Below are positions 8,526-17,172 of a stretch of DNA of 64,000 nt, one piece after another. The first letter of the stretch is position 1, and the number at the start of each line of letters is the position of its first letter. Made by a program: the position numbers and the translations under genes. The stretch is from contig NZ_JBEWTB010000002.1 of the NCBI RefSeq assembly GCF_040549045.1, positions 1,767,501-1,831,500 on the forward strand, read 5' to 3'. Under the pieces are notes generated by a model. It worked only from the letters and a program-made list of their open reading frames with translations, was not told where the DNA came from and did no database searches. Source of the stretch: Endozoicomonas sp. NE40 (GTDB lineage: Bacteria > Pseudomonadota > Gammaproteobacteria > Pseudomonadales > Endozoicomonadaceae).

Positions 8526-9119
8526 TCAGGCGGTTTCCAGCAGATGTCCCAGCTTCCACACCTTGGTCGTTAAATACTTTTCATTATGAGGATTCTGACC
8601 CGTCTGGTGCTGCTGGCGTTCCACCACAGTAATACCCTGTTTAGTCAGGGCATCCACTTTGCGGGGGTTATTGGTCATCAGTATCAGCTGGCTGACTCCC
8701 AGGTGATCCAGCATGGCTTTGCACATATCGTACTTGCGCATATCCGCCGCAAAGCCTAACTCTTCGTTGGCCTCAACGGTATCACGCCCTTCATCCTGCA
8801 GATGATAAGCCCGAACCTTGTTCATCAGGCCAATACCGCGCCCCTCCTGACGCAAATACAGAATAACCCCGCGACCTTCCGCAGCAATTTTGCGCATGGC
8901 TGCCTCAAGCTGGGGGCCACAATCACAACGCATGCTGAACAGGGCATCGCCAGTCAAACATTCCGAATGAACCCGCGCGAGAACGGGACCGCCCTGACTC
9001 ACATCACCCATGGTGAGAGCCAGATGCTCCTTGCCAGTGCCACTCTCTTCAAATCCATGCATCATGAATTCGCCAAAGGGGGTGGGCAGGCGAGACTCTG
9101 CGACAAACCTTACAGACAC
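8526..9119 (-). CDS. ribA: GTP cyclohydrolase II
   Basis: First committed step of riboflavin synthesis: GTP to diaminohydroxypyrimidine phosphate, formate and pyrophosphate. 197 residues, as in E. coli RibA. The zinc cysteines are in HSECLTGDALFSMRCDCGPQ, the catalytic loop is LYLRQEGRGIGLMNKVRAYHLQD, and MTNNPRKVDAL is at the C-terminal side. A stand-alone RibA fits the finding that the second domain of the RibB protein at 12511-13620 lacks the zinc cysteines. Confidence 0.97.
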   Translation of the reverse strand: MSVRFVAESRLPTPFGEFMMHGFEESGTGKEHLALTMGDVSQGGPVLARVHSECLTGDALFSMRCDCGPQLEAAMRKIAAEGRGVILYLRQEGRGIGLMNKVRAYHLQDEGRDTVEANEELGFAADMRKYDMCKAMLDHLGVSQLILMTNNPRKVDALTKQGITVVERQQHQTGQNPHNEKYLTTKVWKLGHLLETA

Positions 9120-9225
9120 TCACTACTCCTCAAAACAGTCGTGCTGGCAGATTGTACCAGCCCCTGACGATACAGGCGAGCAGCAGACAATCTACCGCCA
9201 AAGAATCAACAAGCTGCCCTGACGC

Positions 9226-9906
9226 TCAGAACTTTGCCTCAAGTACCATTACGCCCCGATCTTCACTGAAACGGACGTACCTGAGAAAACTCATACCTAG
9301 CAGAACTTTATCAGGGTAGCTCCCTTCAAGGATGGTTGCTTCAACATTATTCACCCGAATGCCACCCAGTGACACACTGGAAAGCGTTATCCGGTAAGCT
9401 GAAACCGTATCACTGGCCGTATCAACCAGCACCTTTTCACCGTCCCTGAAACGGATGCCCAGCCGGTCGGCATCCCGTGAATTCAGGGCCACCACGTTTG
9501 CCCCGGTATCCAGCAGCATATCTATCCTTCGACCATTGATACTGCCCTGATAAATATACTGGCCATTATTGCTGCGGGTAATACGCAGGCTTTTTACTTC
9601 GGGATCACTGATACCACCGCTGGTATCACGGCTAAGGGAAAATTTCTGTTTCCTGCCATCAATTTCCAGCACAGCCATCCTGCTGTGTGCATCGATCAGC
9701 CTTACACCACTGACAGCACGACCACCCACACGGAGAAGGTGTCGCTGACCATTGATATTCACCATTGCCCTGTCGGGAAACAATGCCACAACCCGAACGA
9801 CTGTTGCCGTTGAATAAGCAGCGCCCGCCAACAAAAAAGCCGACAGTAAAAAAGAGAATAAGGTTCTCATTGTTATTATGCTGACCGAATTCCTTTCGGT
9901 TGCCAT
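9226..9906 (-). CDS. retropepsin-like aspartic protease (clan AA), exported
   Basis: 226 residues from the first ATG. A hydrophobic export signal begins at residue 13 (MRTLFSFLLSAFLLAGAAYS), so translation may really start at 9870. The aspartic-protease motif DMLLDTGANVVALNSRDADRLGI is in the second half, followed by a flap-like region and LLGMSFLRYVRF, typical of the single-domain bacterial retropepsin-like family. It probably acts in the periplasm as a dimer. The first ATG has GGAGG directly touching it, an unusually short spacing, and the second lacks a good ribosome site, so the start is open. The gene precedes pgpA's 3' end in a tight minus-strand series, with 20 bases between them. Substrate unknown. 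Confidence 0.8.
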   Translation of the reverse strand: MATERNSVSIITMRTLFSFLLSAFLLAGAAYSTATVVRVVALFPDRAMVNINGQRHLLRVGGRAVSGVRLIDAHSRMAVLEIDGRKQKFSLSRDTSGGISDPEVKSLRITRSNNGQYIYQGSINGRRIDMLLDTGANVVALNSRDADRLGIRFRDGEKVLVDTASDTVSAYRITLSSVSLGGIRVNNVEATILEGSYPDKVLLGMSFLRYVRFSEDRGVMVLEAKF

Positions 9907-9926
9907 CCTCCCTGTGAATTAACTGG

Positions 9927-10400
9927 TTAACCCCAGATCGCTGCCAGAACCTGCATACAGACCAGTGCAAACAACCCGGCAATCACATCATCAATCATAA
10001 TACCAAAGCCGCCTTTTACCTTTTTATCCAGCACACGGATAGGCCAGGGCTTGATGATGTCGAAAATACGGAACAGAACAAAACCAATAACCACCCACAG
10101 CCATCCTGCAGGCGCGGCAATCATGGTAATCCAGTACCCCACAAATTCATCCCAGACAATCCCCGGGTGGTCGTGTACTCCCAGGTCTCTGGAAGTACGG
10201 TCACAAATCCAGATACCCAGAATCATACTGACGACCAGCACCAGCAGGTAGTTCCACATGGGTAAATACTGCATCAGCAAATAAAAGGGTACCGCTGCCA
10301 GTGTGCCAAAGGTACCCGGTGCTTTTGGAGCCAGACCACTGCCAAGCCCGAAAGCCAGAAAATGCACAGGGTTAGACCAGACGGAAGGAGATCGGCTCAT
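9927..10400 (-). CDS. pgpA: phosphatidylglycerophosphatase A
   Basis: Dephosphorylates phosphatidylglycerol phosphate in the inner membrane. 157 residues. Family hallmarks are the FGLGSGLAPKAPGTFGTL N-terminal motif, several hydrophobic segments, HDHPGIVWDEFVGYW, and FRIFDIIKPWPIRVLDKKVKGGFGIMIDDV. It follows thiL by 29 bases in the common nusB-thiL-pgpA order. Confidence 0.96.
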   Translation of the reverse strand: MSRSPSVWSNPVHFLAFGLGSGLAPKAPGTFGTLAAVPFYLLMQYLPMWNYLLVLVVSMILGIWICDRTSRDLGVHDHPGIVWDEFVGYWITMIAAPAGWLWVVIGFVLFRIFDIIKPWPIRVLDKKVKGGFGIMIDDVIAGLFALVCMQVLAAIWG

Positions 10401-10429
10401 AACTTATCAATGTCGTATTCATTAAGCGT

Positions 10430-11398
10430 TTAGAAATGCCGGTAAGCGGCAGCGGATAAGGGTTGTCCTGTTGCACTATCACAGATGCCGTCAGCATCCG
10501 TAATACGACCAATACAGGTTACAGAACATTCTGCCCGAATCGCTTCAGGTAATTCCAGCGTTTTATGGGCAGGCCAGGTAAAACAGAGTTCGTAGTCATC
10601 GCCGCCGCTGAGGGCATAGCTCTGTGCTTTTTGTTTTCCGGCAACGTTTAGCAGTTGTGGCGACAGCGGCAATTGTTCAAGGTTCAGCTCTGCCCCGGCC
10701 TGACTGGCTTTAAGTGTATGCCCCAGATCGCCCAGCAGACCGTCAGAAACATCCAGCGCAGACGTAGCACCGTTTGCCGCCAGCCATTGCCCAAGCTTCA
10801 CTCTTGGGGACGGCTGATAGTAACGCTGAAGCAAGTATTGAACAGAGGTATCTTCACAGTTTTGTGGATACAGTCCTTCCAGCACAGCCGGTAAAGCCCC
10901 CGCTGCATCTCCAAGACTTCCACTGACGTATATCAGGTCGCCCACCTTCGCGCCATTTCGTCGAAGCGCCTGACCTGAGGGAATCAGTCCCTGAACCTGA
11001 ATGGAAATGGTCAGAGGCCCACGGGTCGTATCGCCACCAATCAGGGCCAGCCCCGAAGGTTGCGCCAGTGCCACCAGCCCGTCAGAAAACGCCTGTAACC
11101 AGTCAGTGTCAGACTCAGGCAGTGTCAGACCCAGGGTAAAACTGTGCGGCTCGGCACCCATCGCAGCAATGTCGCTGATATTCGTTGCCAGTGCGCGGTA
11201 GCCAAGCAGAAAAGGATCGCAGTGTTCAGGGAAGTGAACACCAGAAACCAGCGTGTCCAGCGATTGTGCCAGCTGCATGCCCTGAGGCACCGACAGCAGG
11301 GCGCAGTCGTCACCAATGCCAAGCACATCAGGCCGGGAAGATTGCAGTTCCGGACGATCAAAGAAATGTCGGATTAAATCAAACTCTCCAAGTGACAT
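10430..11398 (-). CDS. thiL: thiamine-monophosphate kinase
   Basis: Phosphorylates thiamine monophosphate to the active diphosphate with ATP. 322 residues, PurM-like fold. The N-terminal GEFDLI motif, GIGDDCALL, the metal-binding LATNISDIAAMGAEP, LIGGDTTRGPLTISIQ, DVSDGLLGDLGH and SGGDDYELCFTW are all present. It lies between nusB and pgpA in the usual order; thiE is far away at 57611. The gap to nusB (123 bases) contains a hairpin. Confidence 0.97.
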   Translation of the reverse strand: MSLGEFDLIRHFFDRPELQSSRPDVLGIGDDCALLSVPQGMQLAQSLDTLVSGVHFPEHCDPFLLGYRALATNISDIAAMGAEPHSFTLGLTLPESDTDWLQAFSDGLVALAQPSGLALIGGDTTRGPLTISIQVQGLIPSGQALRRNGAKVGDLIYVSGSLGDAAGALPAVLEGLYPQNCEDTSVQYLLQRYYQPSPRVKLGQWLAANGATSALDVSDGLLGDLGHTLKASQAGAELNLEQLPLSPQLLNVAGKQKAQSYALSGGDDYELCFTWPAHKTLELPEAIRAECSVTCIGRITDADGICDSATGQPLSAAAYRHF

Positions 11399-11416
11399 TT
11401 CTGTACTCCCTGTCAG

Positions 11417-11451
11417 GCAGGCTGGAAAAAGCGAAGTCCTCTCCAGCCTGC
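11417..11451. other. hairpin between nusB and thiL
   Basis: Perfect ten-base arms GCAGGCTGGA and TCCAGCCTGC around a 15-base loop. There is no U-tract on the minus strand. It may separate nusB from thiL mRNA levels by processing. Confidence 0.5.
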
Positions 11452-11521
11452 ATACGAAAATAATCGGTTAACCTGAAGGATTAATCGATCACAGTCATTA
11501 AATAATTATTATGATTACGTC

Positions 11522-12004
11522 TTATCGCTTGCGGTGACTGCGCACTTCGTCTGCTCTTACACGCGGAGCCAGCTTATCCAGAATGCCGTTGATGTAGCGG
11601 TGGGAGTCCTGGGCGCCAAAGCGCTTGACCAGTTCAATGGCTTCGTTGATCACAACACGGTAAGGAACATCGGAGCGATGCATCAGTTCATAGCAACCGA
11701 TACGCAAAGCAGCCACTTCCACCGGGTCCAGCTGGCTGATCGGGCGATCCAGCAGCGGGTTCATCGTGTCGTCCAGCGTGCTCATTTCACGAGGAATACC
11801 GTGCAACAGGGTGTGGAAGTAACCGTCGTCCACCTTGCTGAAATCATTGTCTGCACGGAACTGCATCTCAATGTCAGTCAGGGAAGACTTGGACATCTGC
11901 CACTGGTACAAAGCCTGCAGCGCCAGCTGACGGGCGCGACGACGCTCGGAAGGCTTTGGACGCTGGGCGTCCTTACGCCCGGCTTCCTGATTCAAAGAAG
12001 TCAA
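11522..12004 (-). CDS. nusB: transcription antitermination factor NusB
   Basis: Binds boxA RNA with S10 during rRNA antitermination. 160 residues. The signature ERRRARQLALQALYQWQ is near the N-terminus, with LDPVEVAALRIGCYELM, PYRVVINEAIELVKRFG and YINGILDKLA after it. It starts one base after the ribH stop, so the pair is translationally coupled. Confidence 0.97.
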   Translation of the reverse strand: MTSLNQEAGRKDAQRPKPSERRRARQLALQALYQWQMSKSSLTDIEMQFRADNDFSKVDDGYFHTLLHGIPREMSTLDDTMNPLLDRPISQLDPVEVAALRIGCYELMHRSDVPYRVVINEAIELVKRFGAQDSHRYINGILDKLAPRVRADEVRSHRKR

Positions 12005-12005
12005 T

Positions 12006-12479
12006 TCAGACCTCCAGCTTTTTCAGCAGAGACACCATTTCAAAAGCGGCCATGGCAGCCTCTTCACCTTTGTTGCCAGCCTTGGTGCCAGAGCGTTCAA
12101 TCGCCTGCTCAATGGTGTCAACCGTCAGTACGCCAAAGCTCACCGGAATTTCGTATTCCAGGTTGACATGGGACAAACCTTTCACACATTCGTTGGCAAC
12201 AAACTCAAAGTGTGGCGTACCACCACGGATAACAGCGCCCAGGGCAACGATGGCGTCGTACTGGCCGGTTTTAGCGACTTTCTTGACGGCCAGCGGGATT
12301 TCAACAGCACCCGGACAACGTACAACAGTGATATTCTCTTCCGGAATACCGTGACGGGTCAGGCTGTCCACCGCACCACTCAGCAGGCTTTCTACAACAA
12401 AAGCGTTCCAGCGGCCAACCACGATGGCGTATTTGCCACCATTAGGTTCCAGAGTGCCTTCAATGGTTTTTAAAGACAT
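12006..12479 (-). CDS. ribH: 6,7-dimethyl-8-ribityllumazine synthase
   Basis: Condenses the pyrimidinedione with dihydroxybutanone phosphate to lumazine; assembles as a capsid-like oligomer. 157 residues. Motifs are VVGRWNAFVVESLLSGAVD, VRCPGAVEIPLAVKKVA, VALGAVIRGGTPHFEFVANE with the catalytic histidine, and PVSFGVLTVDTIEQAIERSG. It sits between ribB and nusB in the conserved rib order. Confidence 0.97.
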   Translation of the reverse strand: MSLKTIEGTLEPNGGKYAIVVGRWNAFVVESLLSGAVDSLTRHGIPEENITVVRCPGAVEIPLAVKKVAKTGQYDAIVALGAVIRGGTPHFEFVANECVKGLSHVNLEYEIPVSFGVLTVDTIEQAIERSGTKAGNKGEEAAMAAFEMVSLLKKLEV

Positions 12480-12510
12480 TTATTTTCCTCTCAATAATCC
12501 TGTGAAGGAC

Positions 12511-13620
12511 TTAACCTTCGCAGGGAATATATTCGACAATTTCCAGATCAAAACCGGACAGCGCACCAAACTTCACCGGAGAACTCAGCAGGCGCATCTT
12601 GCCAACGCCCAGCTCACGCAAAATCTGGGAACCGGTGCCAATGGTCCGGTAAGCACCCGACATACCAACACCTGTGCGCCCTTCACTGAAGCGGTTAAGG
12701 GCAGTACCCAGATCCAGCTTGTGTTCATTATCCAGCAGAACAATAACGCCCTGGGATTCCTTAGCGATTTCCGCCATCGCCTTGTTCAGGGACCAGCTGC
12801 TGGCACCTTCACCGGAATGAGCAGACAGCAGGTCACGGAAGGGTTCCATGGCATGCACACGAACCATAACCGGCGTATCGGGAGTAATATAGCCCTTGCT
12901 CAACGCCAGGTGGGTATTTCCGCTGATGGTATCTTTGTAGACCGTCATATCAAACTGACCGAAATCGGTATCCAGTTTGCGTTTCTCAACCTGCTCCACG
13001 GTCTTTTCGTTCATGATCCGGTAATGGATCAGGTCCGCGATGGTACCAATCTTCAGATCGTGCTTTTCAGCAAAAAGCTCCAGGTCCGGACGACGGGACA
13101 TGGAGCCATCTTCGTTCATGATCTCAATGATCGCTGCTGCCGGGGTCACTCCCGCCAGACGCGCCAGGTCACAACCGGCTTCAGTATGGCCAGCACGGCT
13201 CAACACGCCACCCGGACGAGCACGCAGTGGGAAGATATGCCCTGGCTGAACAATATCTTCCGGACGGGACAGGGAATCCACTGCCACGCAGATGGTTCGC
13301 GCCCGGTCATGGGCAGAAATGCCGGTGGTGACACCTTCAGCCGCCTCAATGGAGACAGTAAATGGCGTACCATAACCCGACTGGTTGTCGTCTGAGCTGA
13401 CCATAGGTGGCAGACCCAGAAAATCGCAGCGTTCACCGGTCAGCGTCAGACACAGCAGTCCACGCGCCTCACGGGTCATGAAGTTAACGATCTCAGGAGT
13501 GATTTTTTCCGCGGCAATAATCAGATCGCCTTCATTTTCACGGTCTTCGTCATCCATCAGGATTACAGGCTTACCGAGACGAATGTCTTCGATAATTTCT
13601 TCGATGGAATTCAGCTGCAT
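12511..13620 (-). CDS. ribB: 3,4-dihydroxy-2-butanone 4-phosphate synthase with degenerate GTP cyclohydrolase II-like domain
   Basis: 369 residues. Residues 1 to about 205 form a full RibB domain: MDDEDRENEGDL, FMTREARGLLCL, TGISAHDRARTI, ARPGGVLSRAGHTEA, and the late MNEDGSMSRRPDL. The remaining 160 residues have the length and fold pattern of GTP cyclohydrolase II, but none of its three zinc cysteines and no RQEGRG loop. The second domain is therefore probably not catalytic for GTP hydrolysis; fused proteins of this kind are known in proteobacteria. The intact RibA at 8526-9119 supplies the missing activity. No FMN riboswitch is visible in the 118 bases upstream. Confidence 0.93.
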   Translation of the reverse strand: MQLNSIEEIIEDIRLGKPVILMDDEDRENEGDLIIAAEKITPEIVNFMTREARGLLCLTLTGERCDFLGLPPMVSSDDNQSGYGTPFTVSIEAAEGVTTGISAHDRARTICVAVDSLSRPEDIVQPGHIFPLRARPGGVLSRAGHTEAGCDLARLAGVTPAAAIIEIMNEDGSMSRRPDLELFAEKHDLKIGTIADLIHYRIMNEKTVEQVEKRKLDTDFGQFDMTVYKDTISGNTHLALSKGYITPDTPVMVRVHAMEPFRDLLSAHSGEGASSWSLNKAMAEIAKESQGVIVLLDNEHKLDLGTALNRFSEGRTGVGMSGAYRTIGTGSQILRELGVGKMRLLSSPVKFGALSGFDLEIVEYIPCEG

Positions 13621-13738
13621 AACACCCCCGGAAAAAGATTCAGCCAGAAGGATTGTCCGGCTTGCAAAAACGCGTTCATTCTAACGGTTTACAAGCGTTA
13701 ACAGAAGTCAGTCACAGAGCTTCAGCCATAAATAAGCC

Positions 13739-14404
13739 TCAGCGCATAAATCCGTGTTCTGCCAGAAAACCTGCTGTCAGGTTGGAAGCGGGTTCGGCCT
13801 GCTCGTCTTTCAGAGACGGGTCTAACAAGCGCTCCAGATAACGTGCCAGCAGATCAACCTCCAGATTCACCCGGGTTCCGGATCGGTAATGCGAGATAAT
13901 GGTTTCTTGCTGGGTATGCGGCACAATATTCAGGGCAAAGCGACAACCATCTACCTTATTGACCGTCAGGCTGACACCATCAACCGTCACTGAGCCTTTG
14001 TGCGCAATATAACGAGCCAGCGCTTTCGGCGCTTCCAGCCAGTACACGCTGGAACGGGCAGCGGATTCTACAGAAACCACGCGCCCAACGCCATCCACAT
14101 GACCACTGACCAGATGCCCCCCCAGTCTTGTGGTGGGTGTCAGCGCTTTTTCCAGGTTCAGGGGACTGCCAGCAGACAGTTTATCCAGGGTTGTGTATTC
14201 CAGGGTTTCCAGTGACACATCGGCCACATAACCGGAGCCTGTCAGTTCAACAACCGTCAGGCAGACTCCGTTGGTGGCAATACTGTCGCCCAGCTGTACA
14301 TCAGACAAATCCAGCTTGCCAGAGTCAACCGTCATACGCAGGTCGCCCTGACGTTTTTCTGCCGACTGCAAACGCCCTACTGCTTCAATAATTCCGGTAA
14401 ACAT
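13739..14404 (-). CDS. ribE: riboflavin synthase, alpha chain
   Basis: Dismutates two lumazines to riboflavin. 221 residues made of two homologous lumazine-binding halves: MFTGIIEAVG, DLSDVQLGDSIATNGVCLTV and GGHLVSGHVDGVG in the first, and YIAHKGSVTVDGVSLTVN and IIPHT-like NIVPHTQQETI in the second. Start ATG has AGGAG upstream. Downstream of ribD in the usual order, with a short repeat-rich spacer. Confidence 0.96.
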   Translation of the reverse strand: MFTGIIEAVGRLQSAEKRQGDLRMTVDSGKLDLSDVQLGDSIATNGVCLTVVELTGSGYVADVSLETLEYTTLDKLSAGSPLNLEKALTPTTRLGGHLVSGHVDGVGRVVSVESAARSSVYWLEAPKALARYIAHKGSVTVDGVSLTVNKVDGCRFALNIVPHTQQETIISHYRSGTRVNLEVDLLARYLERLLDPSLKDEQAEPASNLTAGFLAEHGFMR

Positions 14405-14465
14405 TACTTACTCCTTAAATAGCTACTTTTTAAATAACTACTTTGATAGCTATCTTGATAGCTCC
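14405..14465. repeat. degenerate short repeats in the ribD-ribE spacer
   Basis: On the coding (minus) strand the spacer consists of related 12-15-base units: AGCTATCAAGAT, AGCTATCAAAGT, AGTTATTTAAAAAGT, AGCTATTTAAGGAGT. The last unit supplies the ribosome-binding site of ribE, so copy number could alter its spacing. Confidence 0.6.
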
Positions 14466-15602
14466 TTAATCGTTTTTTGGAAAGGCGGTGATTTTCCAGT
14501 CATTACCCACCGCCCGGATATCGGTAATGTTCAGGTTCAGTTTTTCCGACATGCTGGTGAAAGGCATTTCCATAAGCGGGCGGGCATCAGACCCCATCAG
14601 TGTCGGTGCCATAAAGACAATCAGTTCATCCACCAGCCCCTGCTGCATCATGGCACCCGCCAGCGTAGCACCGGTTTCCAGCAATACATCATTGATATCT
14701 TTTGTGACCAGAATTTCCAGCATCTGCTCAAGGTTGATTCGCCCATCGTGAGAGTCGAGCATCAACACTTCGGCACCCGCTTCCTCCAGCGCCCGCTTAC
14801 GGGCTTTCTCTGCCTGCACCGAGCAGAAGATCATCACATCTCCCGGACCTGTCACCACCCTGGCATCGACCGGTGTCTGCAGACGGGAATCCAGTACCAC
14901 TCGAAGGGGTTGTGTCTGCACCAGCTCAGCGGCTTCCGGTAATTTCAACTCGCCTTCTCTCAGGGTGAGTGCTGAATCATCATGAAGAATTGATCCAACC
15001 CCAGTCACTACAGCGCCACTGAGCGCACGCAGACGCTGCACTTCACTGCGAGCCTGAGGCCCTGTAACCCACTTGGACTCACCACTGGCCATAGCTGTGC
15101 GGCCATCCAGGCTCATGGCCAGTTTGGCACGCACATAAGGACGACCGGTTTGCATACGTTTGATAAAGCCTGAATTCAAGGTTCTGGCTTCATCCTCCAT
15201 GACCCCCAGCCGGGTTTTTATGCCTTTTTCTTTAAGCATGTTGATCCCACGACCAGCCACCTGCGGATTCGGATCCTGCATGGCAATCACCACCTCAGCC
15301 ACTCCGGCTTTAATCAGTGCTTCGGCGCAGGGCGGTGTACGACCGTAATGACTGCAGGGTTCAAGGGTTACGTAAGCCGTTGCCCCTTTGGCCTGCGTAC
15401 CTGCCATTGCCAGTGCATGAACCTCAGCATGGGGTTCTCCTGCACGCTGGTGATACCCTTCACCCACCACCTGATCCCCCTGCACAATAACGCAGCCAAC
15501 ACAGGGATTGGGTCGGGCGGTATAAAGCCCTTTACGTGCCAGCTCTATAGCCCGGGACATAAACAGGTGATCGGAAGCAGAGGCCATGGGTAACTCCGGC
15601 AT
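14466..15602 (-). CDS. ribD: bifunctional diaminohydroxyphosphoribosylaminopyrimidine deaminase / reductase
   Basis: Deaminates and then reduces the RibA product. 378 residues. The N-terminal cytidine-deaminase-like domain has the zinc histidine in GEPHAEVHAL and cysteines in TLEPCSHYGRTPPCAEAL. The C-terminal DHFR-like reductase has RPYVRAKLAMSLDGRTA and LETGATLAGAMMQQGLVDEL. A second ATG at residue 6 (15587) has GGAG seven bases ahead and is probably the true start. It heads the minus-strand rib run; upstream is a divergent orphan gene rather than nrdR. Confidence 0.96.
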   Translation of the reverse strand: MPELPMASASDHLFMSRAIELARKGLYTARPNPCVGCVIVQGDQVVGEGYHQRAGEPHAEVHALAMAGTQAKGATAYVTLEPCSHYGRTPPCAEALIKAGVAEVVIAMQDPNPQVAGRGINMLKEKGIKTRLGVMEDEARTLNSGFIKRMQTGRPYVRAKLAMSLDGRTAMASGESKWVTGPQARSEVQRLRALSGAVVTGVGSILHDDSALTLREGELKLPEAAELVQTQPLRVVLDSRLQTPVDARVVTGPGDVMIFCSVQAEKARKRALEEAGAEVLMLDSHDGRINLEQMLEILVTKDINDVLLETGATLAGAMMQQGLVDELIVFMAPTLMGSDARPLMEMPFTSMSEKLNLNITDIRAVGNDWKITAFPKND

Positions 15603-15735
15603 ACAGGTTTAAAAGTGGGTCATCATAACGTCTGACGAGGACGATCTCGATAGTTTGCTCTTAAAGATGACATGAACTTTCTGCTGAACAGGCAGTCAGA
15701 TGATACAAATTTATAAAAAATAAGAGGGATTTTGT

Positions 15736-16842
15736 ATGAAGTACTCAACCAATAAATTTTGCTTACTCATCCTGTCTTTTATTCTGGCGGCACTATCTAC
15801 CACTCCAGCTGTCACTTATGCTGATGTTGCTGATAATGACAAGGTGCTTGATCTTACCGATTACGAAGCTCTTTTTCAGGCAAGGCAGGCGGCTGAGGAT
15901 AATAAAGAGATTCAGGAGTATTCGTTTGCCGGTCAATTTCGTCAATTAAAGCAATTAGGTTTAATTCGGAATGAGAACCTGCAAGTCAATTCACTGCTTA
16001 TAAAAGCTTATGTGCAAATGGAAGACCGCACTCCACAGAATCTCATTCAGGCTGCCAAAGCCCTTCGGTATGGAATACCCGTTCATGAGGGAATTGCCAG
16101 CGCCATTAAGCAGCAAAGTAATTTTGCTTACTACTCTTTATACACAGCCATGTACCTTGGAACATGGGGTTTATTCGGAGACCACAGAACACCGCTCTTT
16201 CAGACTGTTTATGACTGTAACGCATCTCCGGTTCTGCTCAACGGAGGCGGCATGTTAGAGTATGTTTCATCCTCATACACATCGGATGAACTAAAACTAC
16301 AAACGCATTTTATGGAAGAGTGCAAAATGTCTGAACAAATGCAAATGCAGATAGATCAGACTGGTGTCCTGAAAGATGAGCTCAAGCGACTGGCAAGTGA
16401 TTTTGACAATGTCACCCTGCGGGATATAAGTCTGGGAAAAACAGAGCTATACCCCTTTCTACTTATATATGATGATGAACCCTCAAAATCAATGGCCGCT
16501 ATAAAAAGCACCATTGTTAACGCTCGCCAGAACGAAGGGATGATGTTTCTTTTAATGTTCAAAGGGAAAAGAAAGTATCAGTTTTTTCTTTTAGGTGCCT
16601 ATAAGGAAAAGCTTAATCTCTTTTATGTAGCTGATGACAAGCGCCCGACACCAGTCACTGCTTTCAGTATGCCAAAAGATGTTAATGAGTATACGATTGC
16701 CCAAGCCGTTCATTTGATGATGAATGGCAAAAAAGAAAGAGATCGCGTTCCAACTTTGGACAGTTCAGTCATGATGCTGAACAGTAAAACTGCTTCCCAC
16801 TATATATCCTGGCCAGACGGTAACCTACAGGCTGAACCCTAG
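15736..16842 (+). CDS. secreted protein of unknown function
   Basis: 368 residues; I do not recognise the family. A clear Sec signal peptide (residues 1 to about 29, with LLILSFILAALSTTPAVTYA) implies export. The mature part has no further membrane helix. It contains a mixed helical first half and a second half with beta-strand-like segments (YPFLLIYDD, MMFLLMFKGKRKYQFFLLGAY, LNLFYVADDKR). AGAGGG precedes the ATG at a good distance. The gene is inserted, with the antiporter, between ribD and nrdR, genes that are normally adjacent. It may be a lineage-specific secreted factor. Confidence 0.75.
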   Translation: MKYSTNKFCLLILSFILAALSTTPAVTYADVADNDKVLDLTDYEALFQARQAAEDNKEIQEYSFAGQFRQLKQLGLIRNENLQVNSLLIKAYVQMEDRTPQNLIQAAKALRYGIPVHEGIASAIKQQSNFAYYSLYTAMYLGTWGLFGDHRTPLFQTVYDCNASPVLLNGGGMLEYVSSSYTSDELKLQTHFMEECKMSEQMQMQIDQTGVLKDELKRLASDFDNVTLRDISLGKTELYPFLLIYDDEPSKSMAAIKSTIVNARQNEGMMFLLMFKGKRKYQFFLLGAYKEKLNLFYVADDKRPTPVTAFSMPKDVNEYTIAQAVHLMMNGKKERDRVPTLDSSVMMLNSKTASHYISWPDGNLQAEP

Positions 16843-16968
16843 CGAGCCGACAACTCTGGCTTATTGGCACCTCCAGCAGGTGTGATCTCAAAATCTACGA
16901 GGTCACACCATACTTGCGGAGCCACACTATGGATTTTCGCTATAGCATCCATTACTATCCGCCTCCGC

Positions 16969-17106
16969 TCCGGGGGAGTAGTCAGCTTTTAATCGCATAG
17001 ACATCATTACCGAATACGATTAAAAGTGGTTGCGTCAACATCATCAGCCCACAGGCTGTGGCGTAACCGGCACAGAATCGGTTTCTGCTGCCTGATGAGA
17101 CCTGGA
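16969..17106 (+). ncRNA. putative yybP-ykoY manganese riboswitch upstream of the antiporter gene
   Basis: P1 would pair TCCGGG (16969-16974) with CCTGGA (17101-17106). Inside it are the family's invariant 5' GGAGTAG (16975-16981) and 3' GAGA-CC (17097-17102). A perfect ten-base stem CTTTTAATCG/CGATTAAAAG (16986-17026) corresponds to P2, and GTCAACATCATCAGCC could form the second Mn loop region. Downstream, GGACAA (17104) can pair with TTGTCC (17138-17143), and GAGGGC (17123) with GCCCTC (17154-17159), the latter ending 13 bases before the start codon. This offers mutually exclusive folds overlapping P1. The class senses Mn2+ and controls cation exporters. The remaining part of the 330-base gap (16843-16968) shows only a hairpin with arms GGTGTGA/TCACACC. 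Confidence 0.7.
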
Positions 17107-17172
17107 CAATGACACTGGTCACGAGGGCCTGGTGTGGTTGTCCTTGTCTGTAAGCCCTCTGAGTTCGTCTAA

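Noticed and set aside
12424..13395. 323-codon plus-strand open frame
   Set aside because: It is antisense to ribH and ribB, whose protein families are certain, and its translation shows no domain or export signal.
13621..13738. possible FMN riboswitch before ribB
   Set aside because: The gap is only 118 bases and lacks the AGGGTG-type conserved segments of the element. Other rib gene leaders were also checked without success.
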